Positions 7,635 through 15,196 of a DNA stretch of 17,478 bases are shown here, one piece after another. Position 1 is the first letter of the stretch. Each line of letters begins with the position of its first letter. The notes below the pieces were generated by a model that ran no database searches, had not been told where the DNA came from, and saw only the letters and a list, made by a program, of their open reading frames with translations. The DNA comes from Verrucomicrobiota bacterium (GTDB lineage: Bacteria > Verrucomicrobiota > Verrucomicrobiia > Opitutales > Opitutaceae): positions 1 through 17,478 of the forward strand of contig JAEWIY010000170.1 of the NCBI GenBank assembly GCA_023386835.1, in the 5' to 3' direction. The position numbers were made by a program, and so were the translations under genes.

Positions 7635-8659
7635 GCTGACGGAGCGTCGTAGCGGGCGCGCAGGGCCTCCACGGTCCGCTTGATGCGCGCCCGCAACTCC
7701 GGCGGCTCCAGCACCTCGGCCTCAGCGCCCCAGCCAAGGATCCAACGCTCCACCTCCGGCAACGCGCCGAGCTTGAGCGTCAGTTCAATACCGCCGTCCG
7801 GCCGTTCGGTGATGGTCTGGCTCTCGTGCCACTCCCGTTCCCGCACCCGGTCGGCGACCGCCGGGCTGAAACGAACGGTCACGACGTAGGCCTGTTCGCC
7901 GCCCAACACACCGAGCGCGTTGGAGAAAAAGCGCTCCGGCGAAAAATCCTCGGGGCGGGCAAACCGCTCCTTGGTCACCTCCACCCGCGTCAAGCGCGGC
8001 AGCGCGAACGTGCGCATCGCCGCCCGCTCCGTGTCATACCCAACCAAATACCAGAGGTTCTCACGGTTCGCCAGGTGGTAGGGTTGCACGTGCCGGCGCG
8101 ACGCGCGCGGGTCGCCGGGCTTGCGATAATCAAACCGCACCGCCACCTGCTCGAGGATCGCGCGGCTCAACGGATTGAACACAGTCAGGTCGGCCCGTCC
8201 CAGGCCGATGTTCTTGAACGACACCGCCCGGAGTTCGTCGACCGGGGAGAACGTGATGCGGTCCTTCAGGCCCGCGGCGAGTTTTTCGAACGCCACCTCC
8301 AGCTGCCGGTGGAAGGACGTGCCGCGGTACTGCTCGAGCGCGCGCCGCGCCACCAACAGCGCGAGCAGTTCACCCTCGGTCACCTGCACCGTCGGAAAGG
8401 CTCCGACCGGGTGGGTGTACCGGTACGCCTGTATTCGCGAATCGAATTCAATCGGCAGGTCCATGCGGTCGCGCATGAAGGCGATGTCGCGATTGATCGT
8501 CTTGGTGCTGACCTCGAGCGCCTTGGCCAGCTTCGAACAATTGGTCAGGGCACCGCGCCGCAGTTCCTCATGGATCCGCAGCATGCGCTCCAGCGGCGGG
8601 CGCGACTGGCGGGCGCGGAAGAAGGTCTTCTCGTCTGGGGCTGAAACGGAAACGGCCAT
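7619..8659 (-). CDS. WYL-domain HTH transcriptional regulator
   Basis: 346 aa from the ATG at 8659. The N-terminal winged HTH (about 22-80) has LTNCSKLAKALEVSTKTINR as its helix-turn-helix, followed by DIAFMRDRMDLPIEFDSR and the wing YRYTHPVGAFP. The central WYL domain contains the literal signature NLWYLVGYD with W203-Y204-L205, followed by FALPRLTRVEVT. A C-terminal WCX-like extension (YVVTVRFSPAVADRVREREW onward) matches the usual architecture and length. WYL proteins are ligand-sensing regulators, some controlling DNA-damage or phage-defence genes; no defence gene is visible next to this one. It is divergent from the unknown 216-aa gene, and the 129-bp gap holds a 6-4-6 dyad that could be its operator. 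Its 3' end overlaps the second FnIII gene tail to tail. Confidence 0.92.
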   Translation of the reverse strand: MAVSVSAPDEKTFFRARQSRPPLERMLRIHEELRRGALTNCSKLAKALEVSTKTINRDIAFMRDRMDLPIEFDSRIQAYRYTHPVGAFPTVQVTEGELLALLVARRALEQYRGTSFHRQLEVAFEKLAAGLKDRITFSPVDELRAVSFKNIGLGRADLTVFNPLSRAILEQVAVRFDYRKPGDPRASRRHVQPYHLANRENLWYLVGYDTERAAMRTFALPRLTRVEVTKERFARPEDFSPERFFSNALGVLGGEQAYVVTVRFSPAVADRVREREWHESQTITERPDGGIELTLKLGALPEVERWILGWGAEAEVLEPPELRARIKRTVEALRARYDAPSAQRTS

Positions 8660-8691
8660 GGGTGGAGCGGCTGGGTGACACGGGGTGGCAA

Positions 8692-8707
8692 CAGGTCGAC
8701 GGACCTG
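8692..8707. promoter_or_regulatory. Candidate operator between the WYL regulator and the divergent gene
   Basis: CAGGTC-GACG-GACCTG is a perfect dyad with 6-bp arms and a 4-bp spacer in the 129-bp divergent gap, 33 nt upstream of the regulator's start and 82 nt upstream of the other gene. HTH dimers commonly bind such sites, and regulators of this kind often act on their own divergent promoter. Binding is inferred from position only. Confidence 0.35.
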
Positions 8708-8788
8708 ACGTAGATTTCTTTTCGCCGAAGATGCCGAAACGTTGGCCTAGGACAAGCAATGTCCCACCCGGGGGCGTAACGTGGCAGC

Positions 8789-9439
8789 ATGAAACGCCGC
8801 CTTCTCTCCCCTACCCGCCGGTCCTCGGCTCCCGCTGTGGCTGCCCCGCTGGGCCAGCTCCTCTGGTCCGATGGCGGCATCAACTATCGCGTCACTGCCT
8901 GGCCGGATGCCATCTTTGAGCGGCAGGACGAAACGGGCTGGGTCGAGGTCGAACCCAGCGAGACTCTGCTCGCCCAAGCGAGCGTGCAACTGTCGAGCCT
9001 GACCTGGCGGCGCTACCTCGAGTTTGTGCCGACCACTGAACGCGCTTTCCTCGAACAGTTTGGTTTCGGCCGCCTGCACGCGCTCTGGACGTTGCGTCAG
9101 GCTCCGGAGCTCTTCGATGAGCTTAATGCGACGCCCGCCGTGACGTCGTTCCTCGTTCATCATGCCTTCCTGCGCGGTTCTGCCGGCAGCCGCTGGGCGG
9201 AGGTGCGCGCGGTATTCGAACGGGGAGGCACCTTTGCTTTGCTGGAGTGGCTCGGCCTGCCGGCGACACGCGATACGCTCACCGCCCTCGGGCATCTGGT
9301 GGAGCCCGACGTCCCGCTTCGGTTGCTCGGACCGCTGCGCCGCAGCCTCTGGCACCCTGCGACGATGCATGCACTCCAACGGACGCCCGCGGTCACGGAT
9401 CGCCAACTGGCACACTTCTGCCACGCGCTCGCCGCGTAA
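8789..9439 (+). CDS. Protein of unknown function (216 aa)
   Basis: 216 aa from the ATG at 8789, ending with TAA four bases before the convergent hydrolase gene. I do not recognise the family. There is no signal peptide or membrane segment; the basic start (MKRRLLSPTRRSS) is followed by a short beta-like region (GGINYRVTAWPDAIFERQDE, 29-48) and then a mainly helical body rich in Leu, Ala and Trp. That body has repeating hydrophobic elements: FGRLHALWTLRQAPELFDEL, then TFALLEWLGLPATRDTLTAL, then VPLRLLGPLRRSLWHP. Spacing of these Leu/Pro/Arg-rich segments suggests a helical-repeat scaffold, possibly for protein contacts. No catalytic motif is visible. Divergence from a WYL regulator suggests it is that regulator's target. 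Codon usage looks like the neighbours, and the antisense frames are shadows, so it is probably a real gene. Confidence 0.75.
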   Translation: MKRRLLSPTRRSSAPAVAAPLGQLLWSDGGINYRVTAWPDAIFERQDETGWVEVEPSETLLAQASVQLSSLTWRRYLEFVPTTERAFLEQFGFGRLHALWTLRQAPELFDELNATPAVTSFLVHHAFLRGSAGSRWAEVRAVFERGGTFALLEWLGLPATRDTLTALGHLVEPDVPLRLLGPLRRSLWHPATMHALQRTPAVTDRQLAHFCHALAA

Positions 9440-9443
9440 CGGC

Positions 9444-10238
9444 TCACTCGGCCGCCGCGTGACCGGCGCGAGCCGGGCCGGCCTCCTTGTCCGCCAGCAA
9501 GAGCAAGTCATCAAACGCGCGGCGCCAAACCGACCAGCGATGCCCTCCAGGCAGCCGCCGCACCCGCTCCGGGGGAAGGTCCTGCGCCAGCACCTCCATG
9601 CCCAGGCGGAAACGATCGCGTTCGCCCAGCGCCAACCAGACGTTGCGCGGCATCTCGCCGCGGGCCAGCCGCTGCCAGATCGCGCGATGAAAGTTCTCTT
9701 CGGAAACACCGGGCTCCGGCTGCCAGGTGTCCAGACCTCCCTCTTTCGCGATCTCGGCCAGCAGCTCTCGGTCTTCTCCCAGGTACGGCGCGATCAGCAG
9801 CAGCCCGTCCACCGTGCCCGGATGCGTGGTTTCCCAGAGCAACGCACCCAGTCCGCCCAGCGAAATGCCGAGCAGCCAGACCTCCTCGTAGCCATCGCGT
9901 AGTGCCGGAGCCATGACGTCCGCCTCCAGCCGGTTCACGATGCTGCGGTTCATGTAGTACCCCAGCGTCGCGTCGACCGCGACGATGTCGGTGTCCGGCC
10001 ACTGCCTTTGCAGACTGCGCCGCAGCCCGCGGCGTTCAAAGTCCTTGGGATGGTCGCCGCGGCCCGGGAGGAACACGAGCAGCCGTTTGGCCGCCCGATC
10101 CGGATGCGCGCGCCACCAGACCGTTTGTAGTGGGCCCTCGGCGACAGGAGCGGGTGTCCGGCATCCCGCCAGCCCTCCGGTCGCCAAAAGCAACAGCCCA
10201 ATGATCCACCCTCTCCCGCCCCATCGCACTCCTCGCAT
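9444..10238 (-). CDS. Lipoprotein alpha/beta hydrolase
   Basis: 264 aa from the ATG at 10238, chosen because it opens a lipoprotein signal peptide: WIIGLLLLATGGLAGC, lipobox LAGC with C26. The open frame continues to 10463 but adds only unlikely sequence. Hydrolase core: LLVFLPGRGDHPKDF (53-67), nucleophile elbow LLGISLGG with S126 (GxSxG), then probable acid D208 in LGERDRF and H233 in LPGGHRW, a complete Ser-Asp-His set in the right order. Likely an envelope-anchored esterase or lipase-like enzyme; substrate unknown. It is divergent from the pigment-type cluster (242 bp between starts) and convergent with the unknown gene. It could act on an envelope lipid, but nothing ties it to the cluster except position. 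Confidence 0.85.
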   Translation of the reverse strand: MRGVRWGGRGWIIGLLLLATGGLAGCRTPAPVAEGPLQTVWWRAHPDRAAKRLLVFLPGRGDHPKDFERRGLRRSLQRQWPDTDIVAVDATLGYYMNRSIVNRLEADVMAPALRDGYEEVWLLGISLGGLGALLWETTHPGTVDGLLLIAPYLGEDRELLAEIAKEGGLDTWQPEPGVSEENFHRAIWQRLARGEMPRNVWLALGERDRFRLGMEVLAQDLPPERVRRLPGGHRWSVWRRAFDDLLLLADKEAGPARAGHAAAE

Positions 10239-10304
10239 CCAGGAGACTACCGCGCCTCGGCCAACCCGCAATGGATTCACTTCGTCCCGCGGCCGCGACC
10301 GGGT

Positions 10305-10401
10305 TTCCCCTGAAGTCACAAGCCGGGGAACGCCAGGTAAACGGCAAGTGAATCGCAAAATTCTCATTGCCTGCGGGAAGCGGACCGCAACAACCGCAGG
10401 C
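10305..10401. promoter_or_regulatory. Inverted repeats in the divergent region before the flavoenzyme cluster
   Basis: The gap 10239-10480 separates the hydrolase and the first cluster gene. It holds TTCCCC (10305-10310) facing GGGGAA (10325-10330), and GCCTGCGG (10369-10376) facing CCGCAGGC (10394-10401), the latter a perfect 8-bp pair with a 17-nt spacer. A CGCGGCCGCG palindrome lies at 10288-10297. TAGTCT at 10471-10476 sits directly before the ATG and could be a -10 only for an almost leaderless message. Function is inferred from position at the head of a long co-directional gene set. Confidence 0.3.
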
Positions 10402-10480
10402 GTCCCAGCATGAGTGTTTTCCGTCCCTCCCTCGACCGTCGCGCCGCGGCATTCGGTCGCCATTTCGGCCTAGTCTGCAG

Positions 10481-11815
10481 ATGAACGTTATCCCTGCGTG
10501 TGTCGACGTGGCCGTCATTGGAGGCGGGCCAGCGGGAGCCGCTGCCGCTACTTTTGCCCGACATGCCGGGCTGAGTGTCGTGGTGCTGGAAAAGGAGAAC
10601 TTTCCCCGCTTCCGGATCGGCGAGTCTCTCCTGCCGAAGGGCAACGCGGTGCTGCGGGCCATGGGGGTCTGGCCTAAATTGGAGCGCGCGGATTTTATTC
10701 CCAAACACGGCGCGTTTTTCCACTCCGGCGACGGCCGCGCGGGGCGCGAGATCCTTTTTTCCGAGGGGCTGGTGCCGGGGCTCGACTCCACCTTCCAGGT
10801 CGAACGCGCCCGCTTCGACCACATCCTGCTCGCGCATGCCCGCGAGGCCGGAGCCGACGTCCGGATCGGCGCCACGGTGCTATCGGTCGAAGAAGAGGCA
10901 GACCGCGTCGTTCTCACGTATCGCCAAGGTGGAGACACCCGGCAACTGGCGGCGCATTGGCTGCTCGATGGCTCGGGCCGCGATCGCGGTGTGGAACTCC
11001 CCCTCAAGGCCGAGCGGGATCCCTGCCGGCTCGAGAAGCGGATCGCGATCTATTCCCACCTAAAGGGCGTCAGCCGCCCAGCCGGGCTTCAAGCGGGACA
11101 CACCTCGATCGTCCGGCTGGTCGACGGTTGGTTCTGGCTCATCCCGATCGATGCCGAGCGCACCTCAGTTGGCCTCGTAACGACGACGGAACGTTTCCGC
11201 GCGTCGCGGCTCTCGCCCCAGGCGTTTTTCGAAAGCGAAGTCGCCAGTGCGCCACGGCTACGCGAACTGCTCGCCGGGGCAACGGCTGCCATGCCGTTTC
11301 ACGTCACAGCGGACTACAGCTACTTTCATCGCAGGCTCGCCGACGGCCGGGTGCTGCTGCTGGGAGACGCGGCCGGCTTCTTTGATCCCATCTTTTCCTC
11401 GGGCGTGTACCTCGCGCTCCAGACTGGGCAGCGGGCGATCGACACGCTGCTGCCGGCCCACTCTGAACAACGGTCGCTGCAACCGCGGGAAGCGCGCCGT
11501 TATACGCGCTGGATCAAACGGCACGCCGCCGTCTTCGAACGGCTCATCCTCGCCTTCTATGACAACGCCAGCGCGGTGGTCTTTCTGCAGCCAGGCGCTC
11601 CGTGGGGCATCTCACAGGCGATCAATTCCATCGTGGCCGGTCATGCGGAACTGACTTGGCCGCTCTGGTGGCGTTTCTGGGCTTTCCTGCTGATCTGTCG
11701 GGCCCAGCGTTACTTCCCGTTTATTTCGCGAGTCGGACTTGAACGGGCGGCGAACTCCGGTGGACCGAGCTTGGACGAGGAACTCGACGAAGAGCACTCG
11801 CCCGCTCCGGTCTGA
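10481..11815 (+). CDS. FAD-dependent halogenase/hydroxylase-like oxidoreductase 1
   Basis: 444 aa from the ATG at 10481; the frame is open from a TTG at 10367, but the Rossmann beta-strand begins right after 10481 (VDVAVIGGGPAGAAAA, GxGxxG at 14-19). Further family marks: RFRIGESLLP (43-52), FIPKHGAFF with K75 in the place of the catalytic lysine of flavin-dependent halogenases, the halogenase signature W-F-W-L-I-P at 217-222, and the second FAD motif LLLGDAAGFFDPIFSSGV (GD at 295-296). Such enzymes use reduced FAD and oxygen to halogenate, or in related groups hydroxylate, aromatic or carrier-bound substrates; both W-x-W-x-I-P and Lys favour halogenase-type chemistry, but homologues without halogenation exist. 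First gene of the plus-strand cluster, 73 bp before a second flavoenzyme. Cytoplasmic; a partner flavin reductase is not visible. Confidence 0.85.
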   Translation: MNVIPACVDVAVIGGGPAGAAAATFARHAGLSVVVLEKENFPRFRIGESLLPKGNAVLRAMGVWPKLERADFIPKHGAFFHSGDGRAGREILFSEGLVPGLDSTFQVERARFDHILLAHAREAGADVRIGATVLSVEEEADRVVLTYRQGGDTRQLAAHWLLDGSGRDRGVELPLKAERDPCRLEKRIAIYSHLKGVSRPAGLQAGHTSIVRLVDGWFWLIPIDAERTSVGLVTTTERFRASRLSPQAFFESEVASAPRLRELLAGATAAMPFHVTADYSYFHRRLADGRVLLLGDAAGFFDPIFSSGVYLALQTGQRAIDTLLPAHSEQRSLQPREARRYTRWIKRHAAVFERLILAFYDNASAVVFLQPGAPWGISQAINSIVAGHAELTWPLWWRFWAFLLICRAQRYFPFISRVGLERAANSGGPSLDEELDEEHSPAPV

Positions 11816-11846
11816 GTCAGCGGCCGCGCGAGCACCGCCGTCGTAT

Positions 11847-11876
11847 TTACCGTTGCTTCGGGCAAACGCGTAGGTT
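11847..11876 (+). promoter_or_regulatory. Candidate promoter with TTGCTTCGGGCAA motif
   Basis: In the 73-bp gap between the flavoenzyme genes, TTACCG (11847-11852) and TAGGTT (11871-11876) are 18 bp apart and end 12 nt before the ATG at 11889. Between them lies TTGCTTCGGGCAA (11853-11865), nearly repeated before the second ACP gene. The hexamers match consensus only partly. Confidence 0.25.
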
Positions 11877-11888
11877 CGCTGCAGCCGA

Positions 11889-13481
11889 ATGGGCGCAGCG
11901 TCGTCGGCCAGAGATTGGGATGTCATCGTGGTGGGAGGAGCCCTCTCGGGCGCCGCCACCGCGCTGTTATTGCGCCAGCGGAATGCCCGGTTGCGCGTGC
12001 TGATCCTGGAGCGCAGCCCGACCTTCAAGCGACGGGTGGGCGAATCAACGGTTGAGATCAGTGCCTATTTCCTGGGTCGTGTTCTCGGTCTGACGGATCA
12101 CCTGAACGACCGGCATCTCGTCAAACAAGGCCTTCGGTTCTGGTTCACGAACGCCGAAGCGGACTCATTGGAGACCTGCAGCGAGACCGGTCCGGGTTAC
12201 AACGTTCGTTTTCCCGGGTACCAAGTCGACCGCGCGGTCCTCGACGAGGAAGTCCTGCGCCGCGCGCTGCAGGCGGGCGCCGAGTTGCGCCGCCCCGTGG
12301 TCGTGCGGACGGTGGAACTCGGTGACGGCACGCAAACCGTTGAGTGGGAGGATACGGAAGGCCAAGTCACGCGCGCGACCACCCGCTGGGTGGTCGACGC
12401 CTCGGGTGTGGTAGCCTTTCTGGCGCGGAAGAACAACTGGCTGGAGTCCAACAACGACCACCCCATCGCCTCGGCATGGAGTCGCTGGTCCGGGGTCAAG
12501 AACTGGGACTCGGCGGAACTGGCCGCCAAGTTTCCGCACTACGCCCGACGGTCGAAGGCGATCCGCTACACGGCGACGAACCATTTTGTCGGCCGCGGCT
12601 GGTGGGCGTGGTGCATCCCGTTGAAGGGCGGCGACACGAGCGTTGGCGTCGTTTACGACCAGCGGTTGGTGGAGTTGCCGGAAGGCCCCTCCGTCGGCGA
12701 ACGCCTGCGGGCCTTGTTGATGACGCACCCGGCGGCGCGTGAGTTGTTGGAAAACGCGCAGTGGCAGAGCGGCGACGTCTTTTTCCGGCGCAATCTGGCT
12801 TATCGCTCAAAAACATTCGCCGGTCCGGGCTTCGTTCTCGTGGGTGACGCGGCGGCGTTCATGGACCCGTTCTATTCGCCGGGCATGGATTGGATCTCCT
12901 TCTCCACCAGTGCGGCGGCGGCGCTCGTTGATGCGGGCTGCCGGGGCAAACCGATGGCAGAGCGAATCCAGCGGCACAACGCGCAGTTCACCGCCAGTTA
13001 CCAGCGCTGGTTCGACTCCATCTACCGCGACAAGTACCTCTACATGGGCGACCAGGAGTTCATGACCCTGGCGTTCCGGCTCGACCTCGGGCTGTACTAC
13101 CTCGGCGTCGTCTCGCAACCCTTCAAGCGCGGCGCCCGGGCATTGGAAGTCCCGGCGTTTGGCGAAGATGTCTCCAAGTTGGCGGCTTGGGCGATGAGCC
13201 TCTACAACCGGCGTTTCGCCACGATGGCGCAGTCCCGATGGGAGCGCGGCTGCTGGGGAAGGCGCAACGCCCGGCACCACGTCTCCTTCATCAGCTATCA
13301 GTTGGATGGGCGCTTGCCTTGGCGGATCCTGGCTGCGTTCGGCACCTGGTTTGGTTTGGAGCTGCGGGAAGGCTGGCGAACCTGGTGGCGGCGTCCGCGC
13401 CCGATGATCGCTCCTCCGCCGAAGGCGCGGGCAACGACTTCCGCCGCTAATCCGAGCCCGGCGGCGACAACGGCTGCGTGA
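11889..13481 (+). CDS. FAD-dependent halogenase/hydroxylase-like oxidoreductase 2
   Basis: 530 aa from the ATG at 11889. N-terminal FAD fold: WDVIVVGGALSGAATALLL, where the loop reads GGALSG (16-21), with Ala at the third position instead of the usual Gly. VGESTVEIS at 50-58 matches the halogenase GES motif; K79 in LVKQGLRF is in the place of the catalytic Lys; W-A-W-C-I-P lies at 239-244; and FVLVGDAAAFMDPFYSPGM (GD at 319-320) binds FAD. The C-terminal third, with RRFATMAQSRWERGCWGRRN and a Trp/Arg-rich tail, is longer than in the first enzyme, near tryptophan-halogenase size. Probable halogenase or hydroxylase working on a carrier-bound or lipid-linked aromatic intermediate of the downstream pathway; the substrate is not deducible. 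It is not a close copy of the upstream flavoenzyme. A stem-loop starts at its stop codon, 66 bp before the ACP gene. Confidence 0.85.
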   Translation: MGAASSARDWDVIVVGGALSGAATALLLRQRNARLRVLILERSPTFKRRVGESTVEISAYFLGRVLGLTDHLNDRHLVKQGLRFWFTNAEADSLETCSETGPGYNVRFPGYQVDRAVLDEEVLRRALQAGAELRRPVVVRTVELGDGTQTVEWEDTEGQVTRATTRWVVDASGVVAFLARKNNWLESNNDHPIASAWSRWSGVKNWDSAELAAKFPHYARRSKAIRYTATNHFVGRGWWAWCIPLKGGDTSVGVVYDQRLVELPEGPSVGERLRALLMTHPAARELLENAQWQSGDVFFRRNLAYRSKTFAGPGFVLVGDAAAFMDPFYSPGMDWISFSTSAAAALVDAGCRGKPMAERIQRHNAQFTASYQRWFDSIYRDKYLYMGDQEFMTLAFRLDLGLYYLGVVSQPFKRGARALEVPAFGEDVSKLAAWAMSLYNRRFATMAQSRWERGCWGRRNARHHVSFISYQLDGRLPWRILAAFGTWFGLELREGWRTWWRRPRPMIAPPPKARATTSAANPSPAATTAA

Positions 13482-13501
13482 CAATTTTCACGGGAAGTTG
13501 T
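13481..13501 (+). other. Stem-loop in the flavoenzyme-ACP gap
   Basis: In RNA, ACAAUUUUC (13481-13489) pairs with GGAAGUUGU (13493-13501) over nine pairs, two of them G-U, around the loop ACG. Plus-strand pairing is favoured because the wobbles become mismatches on the other strand. It overlaps the stop codon of the second flavoenzyme gene and lacks a T-run; it might lower read-through or mark an mRNA processing point before the ACP-KS genes. Confidence 0.3.
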
Positions 13502-13547
13502 ACTCGCCTCGCCGCCTGACGCTCCTGAAGCTTTTCGGTCGTCCCGC

Positions 13548-13919
13548 ATGTCGTCGTTGTCGTCCTCCACCACTTCCACCCCTCACCGTCTGCTTGCGCG
13601 TTTCCCTTCCGAGATCCAGGCGGCGCACGACACCTACCTGACGACCAAGGCCTTCGCCGCGGCCGACCAAGTGCTGATAGCCGTCCTGCTCGAGCACATG
13701 CCGAAGGAGCAGAAGGAAGCGCAAGGCTCCCAGCCGATTCCTGATGAGGCGCGGTTGATGGAGGACCTCGGGTTCGACTCGCTGGCGGTCGCTGAAGTCG
13801 TCTTTTTTGTGGAAGACCTTTACCAAGTCAGGATTCCGCAAGACCGACTGCTGGAAATGCGCAAGGTCGGCGACCTGCGCGCTTACCTGCGCCAGCAGCT
13901 GCAAATGGCCACGGCTTGA
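13548..13919 (+). CDS. Acyl carrier protein with N-terminal extension (ACP 1)
   Basis: 123 aa from the ATG at 13548. Carrier-protein core at about 36-119: MEDLGFDSLAVAEVVFFVED has the phosphopantetheine attachment S78 in the DSL motif, followed by VRIPQDRLLEMRKVGDLRAY as the last helices. An ordinary ACP is about 80 aa; here about 35 extra residues come first, beginning with a Ser/Thr-rich run (SSLSSSTTST) and then HRLLARFPSEIQAAHDTYLT. It would hold the growing acyl chain as a thioester after modification by a 4'-phosphopantetheinyl transferase (not in the window). The KS gene begins within seven bases of its stop, so the two are surely co-transcribed and probably partner. No Shine-Dalgarno is seen before its own start, so a later start is possible, though no good in-frame ATG precedes the core. 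Confidence 0.88.
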   Translation: MSSLSSSTTSTPHRLLARFPSEIQAAHDTYLTTKAFAAADQVLIAVLLEHMPKEQKEAQGSQPIPDEARLMEDLGFDSLAVAEVVFFVEDLYQVRIPQDRLLEMRKVGDLRAYLRQQLQMATA

Positions 13920-13925
13920 GGGGTG

Positions 13926-15194
13926 ATGAAGCGCCGCCCTGTGATCACGGGGCTGGGGTTCATCTCCAGCATCGGTAACGACCGGGCGTCCGTCGTTGAA
14001 TCGCTGCGGCTGGGCCGACACGGCCTGTGCACTTACGACTTTTGCGGCAACCCGGACCTGCCGATCAAGGTCGCGGCGCCCGTCCGGGATTTTGATGTTC
14101 GCTCCTCCCAGTGGCGCGAGTGGTCGTGGCCCGAGCAGTATGAGATCCCGCGCGAAACGCTGCGCGGTCTCGCGCCGCACGGTGTGTACGCCCTCTGCGC
14201 GATCGAACAGGCGCTGACCGACGCGAAACTTGAGCGTCCCCAACTGGCGGATGGCCGCACCGGCTTGTTCTGCGCCTCGGCGGGCTCCGCGTTTCTGCTG
14301 CACCATCATCTGGCGCAATCGCGGGCGACCGCTTTCGCGCGCGGCAACCCGATGGGCGTGGTCAGTTCGATCGCCGGCACGCTCAATTTCAACCTCGCCG
14401 CGCACTACGGTATCACGGGCGCGGTGACAGGTTTCGTTTCCGCCTGCGCTTCCTCCAGCCATGGACTCGGTTACGCGGCTGACGAAATTCGGCTCGGCCG
14501 GCAGGATCGCGTCCTCGTCGTCGGCGCCGAAGAGCTCAACGCCGAAACGATCCTGCCCTTCGCCGCGATGCGGGCCCTTTCGGCCAATCCGGATCCGAAC
14601 ACGGCCTCGCGCCCATTCGACGTGGATCGGGACGGCTTCGTTGGCACCGGCGGCGCAGCCGTCATCCTCCTGGAGGCGGCTGAAATCGCCGAAACGCGCG
14701 GCGCGACGGTTTACGCCGAACTGGCCGGTTGGGGCCAGGCGGCCGACGGCTACAGCATCGCCACGTCGCACCCGGAGGGACATGGCCTGATCCGCGCGAT
14801 GCAGCAGGCGCTGGCCGACGCCGGGGTTGAACCGGACGCGATCGACTACGTAAACGCACACGCGACCTCCACGCCTGTCGGTGACCGGGCGGAGGCCCTT
14901 GCCTTGCGCCGCGTCTTCACCGAGGCGGGTGCCCGACCGCTCATCAGCAGCACCAAAGGGTTGACCGGCCATGGTTTGTCCATGTCCGGCGTGCTCGAGG
15001 CGGGTTTCTGCGCCCTGGCGCTCCACGAGCAGTTTGCGCCGGGCAACCCCCATCTGCGGACGCCTGACCCGGCGGTGGAAGGTCTTCGACTCGAGCAGGC
15101 GAGCGTCGCGGCCCCCTTGCACTACGCGCTGAACAACAGCAGCGGTTTCGGCGGCAGCAACGTCTGCCACGTTCTACGCGCGGTTCGGGAGTAG
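13926..15194 (+). CDS. Beta-ketoacyl-ACP synthase (KS, FabF-like, aryl polyene type)
   Basis: 422 aa from the ATG at 13926; a GTG directly before it (13923) is an alternative. AGGGG at 13919-13923, overlapping the ACP stop, may act as ribosome-binding site. The complete condensing-enzyme set is present: nucleophile C174 in FVSACASSSHG, H312 in VNAHATSTPVGD, K344 and H349 in STKGLTGHG, plus the C-terminal NNSSGFGGSNVCHVL. The insert around 57-90 (WREWSWPEQYEIPRETLRGL) is unlike housekeeping FabF and reminds me of KS proteins in aryl polyene and flexirubin loci (from memory). It would carry out decarboxylative Claisen condensation of malonyl-ACP with an acyl primer or chain, in the cytoplasm, using one of the two neighbouring ACPs. 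Confidence 0.93.
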   Translation: MKRRPVITGLGFISSIGNDRASVVESLRLGRHGLCTYDFCGNPDLPIKVAAPVRDFDVRSSQWREWSWPEQYEIPRETLRGLAPHGVYALCAIEQALTDAKLERPQLADGRTGLFCASAGSAFLLHHHLAQSRATAFARGNPMGVVSSIAGTLNFNLAAHYGITGAVTGFVSACASSSHGLGYAADEIRLGRQDRVLVVGAEELNAETILPFAAMRALSANPDPNTASRPFDVDRDGFVGTGGAAVILLEAAEIAETRGATVYAELAGWGQAADGYSIATSHPEGHGLIRAMQQALADAGVEPDAIDYVNAHATSTPVGDRAEALALRRVFTEAGARPLISSTKGLTGHGLSMSGVLEAGFCALALHEQFAPGNPHLRTPDPAVEGLRLEQASVAAPLHYALNNSSGFGGSNVCHVLRAVRE

Positions 15195-15196
15195 GA

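Noticed and set aside
10036..11007. 323-codon minus-strand frame across the divergent region
   Set aside because: It overlaps two well-supported genes and reads as Arg/Ser/Pro-rich shadow.
13488..15170. 560-codon minus-strand open frame opposite the ACP and KS genes
   Set aside because: Arg/Gly/Val-rich translation without domains; the plus strand has clear ACP and KS motifs. Such long antisense frames are usual in G+C-rich DNA.
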